NCBI GenBank assembly: GCA_017959525.1
Contig: JAGDAL010000016.1
Coordinates: 1-9,439, forward strand
Source of the DNA: Lachnospiraceae bacterium
Lineage (GTDB): Bacteria; Bacillota; Clostridia; Lachnospirales; Lachnospiraceae
Direction of reading: 5' to 3'
DNA length: 9,439 nt
Shown: positions 6,491-9,439 of the stretch, piece by piece
Layout: every line of letters begins with the position of its first letter
How positions within the stretch are numbered: position 1 is the first letter of the stretch
The notes under the pieces: generated by a model
What the model was told of the DNA's origin: nothing
Seen by the model: only the letters and a program-made list of their open reading frames with translations
Database searches by the model: none
Position numbers and translations under genes: made by a program

Positions 6491-7506
6491 GGCTGCACCT
6501 CCTTTTCGGAAAATGCATCCTCAAAGTCTTTGAGAATCTCTTCTCTGGATTCCTGCGCCCAATCCATATCATAACGAATGGTGTTCACCGTCAAATCCGT
6601 CTTTAAATCATCCCGGATGCTGCGACGATATCCGTAATCCTGAATGAGGTTCTGTGCATCTTCGCATACGGTAAACTCCAGAAACAGTTTCGCATTCTCC
6701 ATATGCTTGGCGCCTTTTACAATGGCTGTACCATCCGGCACTACCGCTGTGCCGTCCTTCGGATATACAATTCCGATATCCATGCCTTGATCTTCATATT
6801 TCTTCACTTCGTCTTCTGTTGTAATTCCAACTGCACGACTTCCGGAGATGACTTCATCCATGACTTCCGCAGAGCTCTTGCAGAGTTCTCCATTCAGGTT
6901 CCCGGCAAAGCGTTCCATCACTTCCGTTCGATCCTTCTGATCCTGGCATACGGACAACATGGTACAAAGGGCCGTATAGGCACTTCCGGAGTTCGCCGGA
7001 TTCGCAAAGGCAATTTTTCCCTTCCACTTGCCTTCCAACAGCTCTGACCAACCTTGCGGTGTTCCCGCAGAGAATACCAGCTTTTTGTTATAGACAAAAA
7101 CAATCGGGAACTCGGAAAACAAGGTGAAGCTGTCATCCGCCGGCGCATACTCGGATGTGATTTGCTCCCGGCATCTGACCTGATACGGTTCGAAGTAGGA
7201 AGTGTACGCATGAAGGGAATCCGCGCCTCCGCCAAAGACCACATCCGCCTCCGGTTTATCCGCCTCAGATGCAACCTTTTCTAAGATTTCATTACTTCCT
7301 GCTGCATAGACTTCCACCCAGATCCCGGTGCGATCCTCGAACTCCTGGATGAAGGGTTCATATATTTCTGCTTTGTGTGAGGTATAAACGACAAGCTTCT
7401 TCTCTTCCGGCAGCGGCTCTAAGGAAGGCTCCTGCTTCGCACCGCATCCGACAGATAAAATCGATATAGATAATAAGACGACAAGCGCCGTTCGAATTCT
7501 TTTCAT
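6487..7506 (-). CDS. Solute-binding lipoprotein coupled to the histidine kinase (HptA/PgtC-like sensor)
   Basis: This 339-residue lipoprotein is probably a ligand sensor and not a transport subunit, because it is first in an operon with the kinase and regulator. The signal peptide runs from MKRIR to C21; the lipobox S-V-G-C is slightly atypical with Ser at -3. The mature part opens with KLVVYTSHKAEIYEPFIQEF (37-56), the classic first strand and helix of the Fbp/Pgt/Hpt binding-protein group. It continues with DVVFGGGADSL (88-98) and IAFANPANSGSAYTAL (165-180), where SGS would fit an anion or phosphate contact. At the place where FbpA has its iron-binding tyrosine pair this protein reads VGITTEDEVKKY (226-237), which argues against Fe(3+). 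The ATG at 7506 is chosen because GGGGAG lies seven nt upstream; the open frame reaches 7566 but without a ribosome site. Likely ligands include phosphorylated sugars or acids, by analogy only. Confidence 0.9.
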   Translation of the reverse strand: MKRIRTALVVLLSISILSVGCGAKQEPSLEPLPEEKKLVVYTSHKAEIYEPFIQEFEDRTGIWVEVYAAGSNEILEKVASEADKPEADVVFGGGADSLHAYTSYFEPYQVRCREQITSEYAPADDSFTLFSEFPIVFVYNKKLVFSAGTPQGWSELLEGKWKGKIAFANPANSGSAYTALCTMLSVCQDQKDRTEVMERFAGNLNGELCKSSAEVMDEVISGSRAVGITTEDEVKKYEDQGMDIGIVYPKDGTAVVPDGTAIVKGAKHMENAKLFLEFTVCEDAQNLIQDYGYRRSIRDDLKTDLTVNTIRYDMDWAQESREEILKDFEDAFSEKEVQP

Positions 7507-7537
7507 AAGCATACTCCCCAAAACAACTATGCCATAG

Positions 7538-7566
7538 AGTATAAATCTCGTGCATCTTTTTCGCAA
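7538..7566 (-). promoter_or_regulatory. Promoter of the sensor operon
   Basis: On the minus strand TTGCGA (7566-7561) and TATACT (7543-7538) are separated by exactly 17 bp, a good housekeeping sigma-factor match (4/6 and 5/6). The predicted start is near 7531, giving a leader of about 25 nt before the ATG at 7506. An 11-bp palindrome CTATGCCATAG (7527-7537) sits right at the start site and could be an operator or chance. Confidence 0.6.
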
Positions 7567-7582
7567 ATACTAGTCGTATAAT
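7554..7582 (+). promoter_or_regulatory. Candidate promoter of the MATE gene
   Basis: A perfect TATAAT lies at 7577-7582. The -35 position at 17-bp spacing (7554-7559) reads ATCTTT, a weak match. The predicted start near 7589 leaves a leader of about 16 nt that contains GGAGG (7593-7597), seven nt before the ATG. The element overlaps the -35 box of the divergent sensor operon, so the two promoters would compete for polymerase. Confidence 0.4.
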
Positions 7583-7604
7583 GAAATCGATTGGAGGCAT
7601 CATC

Positions 7605-8948
7605 ATGAACAAAGACTTAACCGTAGGAAATCCGTCCTCCGTCCTGTGGAAGTTCTGTCTTCCGCTCTTCGGCAGCGTGATTTTCCAGCAGCTCTATAAC
7701 ATCGCCGACAGCCTGGTTGCCGGCAAATTCATCAGCGAAGAAGCGCTGGCCGCTGTAGGCAACAGCTATGAAATCACACTGATCTTCATTGCCTTTGCTT
7801 TCGGATGCAACATCGGTTGTTCCGTTCTGGTCTCTCAATACTTCGGCGCCAAGGATTATTCCCGTATGAAAAGCACCATTAGCACCACCTTTATTTCCAG
7901 TGGCGTGCTGGTTGCGCTCCTCATCCTGTTTGGCACCCTCTGCTGTGGCAAGTTGTTACTACTGATCAACACGCCGGCAGAACTCTTAAGTGATTCCCAA
8001 CTGTATTTGGATATTTATATCTGGGGACTTCCGTTCCTGTTTTTCTATAACATTGCCACCGGTATTTTCTCGGCGCTGGGCGATTCCAAGACACCGTTTA
8101 TCTTCTTGGCTTTCTCCTCCACCGCCAATATCTTGGTGGACATCCTCTTCGTCAAGGGATTTGGTATGGGCGTTGCAGGCGTTGCCTGGGCCACCTTCCT
8201 CTGCCAGGGCATTAGCTGTATCCTCTCACTGATCGTTGTGTACCGCCGATTGGTCACCATCGAAAGCGGTGTTCGGGCCAAGCTTTTCTCCAAGAGCATT
8301 TTCTTAAAATTCCTTGGAATCGCTATCCCGAGTACCTTACAGCAGAGCTTCATCTCTGTAGGTAACATCATTATCCAGCGTGTCATCAACGGATTCGGAA
8401 GCGGCGTTATGGCCGGCTATGCTGCATCCGTCAAATTAAATAACATGGTCATCTCTTCCTACACCACCATCGGTAACGGAATCTCCAATTATTCTGCTCA
8501 GAACAACGGTGCCGGAAAATATGACCGCATCCACGACGGCTTCAAAGCCGGTATCAAGATGGTCTGGCTCATTTCCCTGCCGATTGTCCTGTTGTACTTC
8601 ATCGCAGGCAAATACCTGCTGCTTCTCTTCCTTGAGGATCGCGGCGGCGTAGCCATGATGACCGGTATGACCTTCCTTCGCATCTTAAGCCCGTTCTACT
8701 TCGTGGTATCTGCGAAGCTGGTAGCAGACGGCATCCTACGTGGAACCGGCCGCATGAAGCAGTTCATGACCGCCACCTTTACGGATTTGATTCTGCGTGT
8801 GGTTCTGGCCATTGGCTTATCCCGCACAGCACTTGGAGCCACCGGAATCTGGTGTGCATGGCCGATTGGCTGGGCCATCGCCGCTGTCATGTCCGTTTAC
8901 TTCTATAAGCACATTCGATTTGGGCAAAAAGAAAGCGCTACGTCTTAG
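7605..8948 (+). CDS. MATE-family multidrug/toxin efflux protein
   Basis: This 447-residue inner-membrane protein belongs to the MATE (MatE) superfamily, which exports organic cations or metabolites in exchange for Na+ or H+. Length and about twelve hydrophobic segments fit the family. Recognisable family features include the N-terminal PLFGSVIFQQLYNIADSLVAG segment, SEEALAAVGNS (about 44-54), VSQYFGAKDYSRMK (about 83-96), and, in the second half, GYAASVKLNN and DGILRGTGRMKQF, the counterparts of the first-half motifs. I chose the ATG at 7605 because GGAGG lies seven nt upstream; an in-frame ATG at 7581 coincides with the -10 box and has no ribosome site. The gene is divergent from the sensor operon and convergent with the DHH gene. 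The physiological substrate is unknown, and a link to the adjacent uptake system is not shown by the sequence. Confidence 0.94.
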   Translation: MNKDLTVGNPSSVLWKFCLPLFGSVIFQQLYNIADSLVAGKFISEEALAAVGNSYEITLIFIAFAFGCNIGCSVLVSQYFGAKDYSRMKSTISTTFISSGVLVALLILFGTLCCGKLLLLINTPAELLSDSQLYLDIYIWGLPFLFFYNIATGIFSALGDSKTPFIFLAFSSTANILVDILFVKGFGMGVAGVAWATFLCQGISCILSLIVVYRRLVTIESGVRAKLFSKSIFLKFLGIAIPSTLQQSFISVGNIIIQRVINGFGSGVMAGYAASVKLNNMVISSYTTIGNGISNYSAQNNGAGKYDRIHDGFKAGIKMVWLISLPIVLLYFIAGKYLLLLFLEDRGGVAMMTGMTFLRILSPFYFVVSAKLVADGILRGTGRMKQFMTATFTDLILRVVLAIGLSRTALGATGIWCAWPIGWAIAAVMSVYFYKHIRFGQKESATS

Positions 8949-8969
8949 GACCTAGCGCTTTTGCTTTTT
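8926..8969. terminator. Bidirectional terminator between the MATE and DHH genes
   Basis: AAAGCGCTA (8932-8940) pairs perfectly with TAGCGCTTT (8953-8961) around a 12-nt loop. Outside it, AAAAAG (8926-8931) can pair with CTTTTT (8964-8969) past a 2-nt bulge. On the plus strand the right side gives TTTTGCTTTTT; on the minus strand the other side gives TTTCTTTTT. It can therefore end both converging transcripts. The MATE stop codon (8946-8948) lies in the loop, and the DHH stop (8968-8970) touches the outer stem. Confidence 0.8.
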
Positions 8970-9439
8970 ACAAATTCAACTTATCAATAATCTTCGGTAA
9001 CTCCTTGTCCACCTCTGCGTTGCTTAGCTGGCAGGTTCCTGCATTGGCATGACCGCCGCCGCCATAGGTCAGACACAGATCTCCGATGTTGTAATTCGAA
9101 GCCCGGTTAATGATGGACTTACCAATCATCACCGCCGTGTTCTGCTTCTGGAATCCCCAAGCTACATGCACAGACAGCTGAGCCTCCGGATACAAAGCAT
9201 AAATCATGAAGCGGTTGCCCGCATAGATCACATCCTCATTCCGAAGATCCAACACTACAACCTTGCCTTCCACACGAGCCAAGCGCTGCAGCTGTTCCTT
9301 GAACTTCTCCTGCTGCTCAAAGTACAGATCCGTACGCTCTTTCACATCCGGAAGTTGCAACACTTCATCGATACTATGGTTCACACAATAGTCGATGAGT
9401 TCCATCATCAAATCATAATTGGAAATTCGAAAATCATGG
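8968..9439 (-). CDS. DHH/DHHA1-family phosphoesterase, 5' part outside the window
   Basis: The frame is open to the right edge of the window and gives 157 complete C-terminal residues, ending at a TAA (8970-8968). The visible part looks like the C-terminal linker and DHHA1 substrate-binding domain of DHH-family proteins annotated as exopolyphosphatase-like or nanoRNase-like. It shows an NYDLMMELIDYC helix, a charged helical connector (ERTDLYFEQQEKFKEQLQRL), and then the DHHA1 hallmark GGGGHANAGTCQ near the end. That glycine-rich GGGH loop normally contacts the phosphate or nucleotide of the substrate. The catalytic DHH domain with its metal ligands would lie upstream, outside the window. A TTG 29 bases in from the edge could be mistaken for a start, but coding sequence continues before it. 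It is convergent with the MATE gene. Exact substrate (polyphosphate, short RNA, cyclic dinucleotide product) cannot be decided here. Confidence 0.85.
   Translation of the reverse strand, partial: HDFRISNYDLMMELIDYCVNHSIDEVLQLPDVKERTDLYFEQQEKFKEQLQRLARVEGKVVVLDLRNEDVIYAGNRFMIYALYPEAQLSVHVAWGFQKQNTAVMIGKSIINRASNYNIGDLCLTYGGGGHANAGTCQLSNAEVDKELPKIIDKLNL

Noticed and set aside
7507..7566. Longer N-terminus for the sensor lipoprotein.
   Set aside because: The extension covers the predicted promoter and start site, lacks a ribosome site, and would bury the lipoprotein signal peptide.
7581..7604. Earlier ATG for the MATE protein.
   Set aside because: It overlaps the TATAAT box, has no ribosome site, and the next ATG at 7605 has GGAGG at ideal spacing.
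1..9439. Search by eye for CRISPR arrays, insertion-sequence ends, tRNA or rRNA genes, riboswitches and phage genes.
   Set aside because: Nearly all the window is occupied by intact genes, gaps are at most 142 bp, and no such structures were seen.

Overview
The window looks like chromosomal DNA of an anaerobic Firmicute of the class Clostridia, probably a gut Lachnospiraceae. The evidence is strong AGGAGG-type ribosome binding sites, lipoprotein signal peptides without an outer-membrane context, a YesM/YesN-type two-component pair, moderate GC content, and proteins that read like Lachnospiraceae families. This placement rests on recognition, not on a search. No mobile elements, tRNA or rRNA genes, CRISPR arrays or gene-free stretches above 300 bp were seen.

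Region 1 (1-7506, all minus strand) is one functional module of six genes. In transcription order these are: a sensor-type solute-binding lipoprotein (7506-6487), a two-TM histidine kinase (6490-4784), an AraC-type response regulator (4779-4009), a second and larger solute-binding lipoprotein (3866-2466), a fused two-domain ABC permease (2400-583), and an ABC ATPase running off the left edge (565-1). The first three overlap or nearly touch and have a good promoter at 7566-7538. The last three form the import system. The most economical model is that binding protein 1 loads ligand and signals through the kinase to the regulator, which activates binding protein 2, permease and ATPase. The first half resembles HptA-HptS-HptR of Staphylococcus aureus (glucose-6-phosphate sensing) and PgtC of the phosphoglycerate system. 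Here the target would be an ABC importer instead of an MFS antiporter. The transporter looks superficially like an Fe(3+) (Fbp/Afu) system, but neither binding protein shows the usual iron-binding tyrosine pair, so the substrate is open.

The 142-bp gap between the two halves carries an intrinsic-terminator hairpin whose 5' arm overlaps a TATAAT -10 element, with direct repeats just upstream. The binding-protein/permease gap holds a perfect 9-bp GC-rich hairpin without a U-tract, suited to differential expression within the operon.

Region 2 (7605-8948, plus strand) is a MATE-family efflux protein, divergent from the sensor operon, with overlapping divergent promoters. Region 3 (8968-9439, minus strand) is the C-terminal part of a DHH/DHHA1 phosphoesterase, convergent with the MATE gene and sharing a bidirectional terminator with it.
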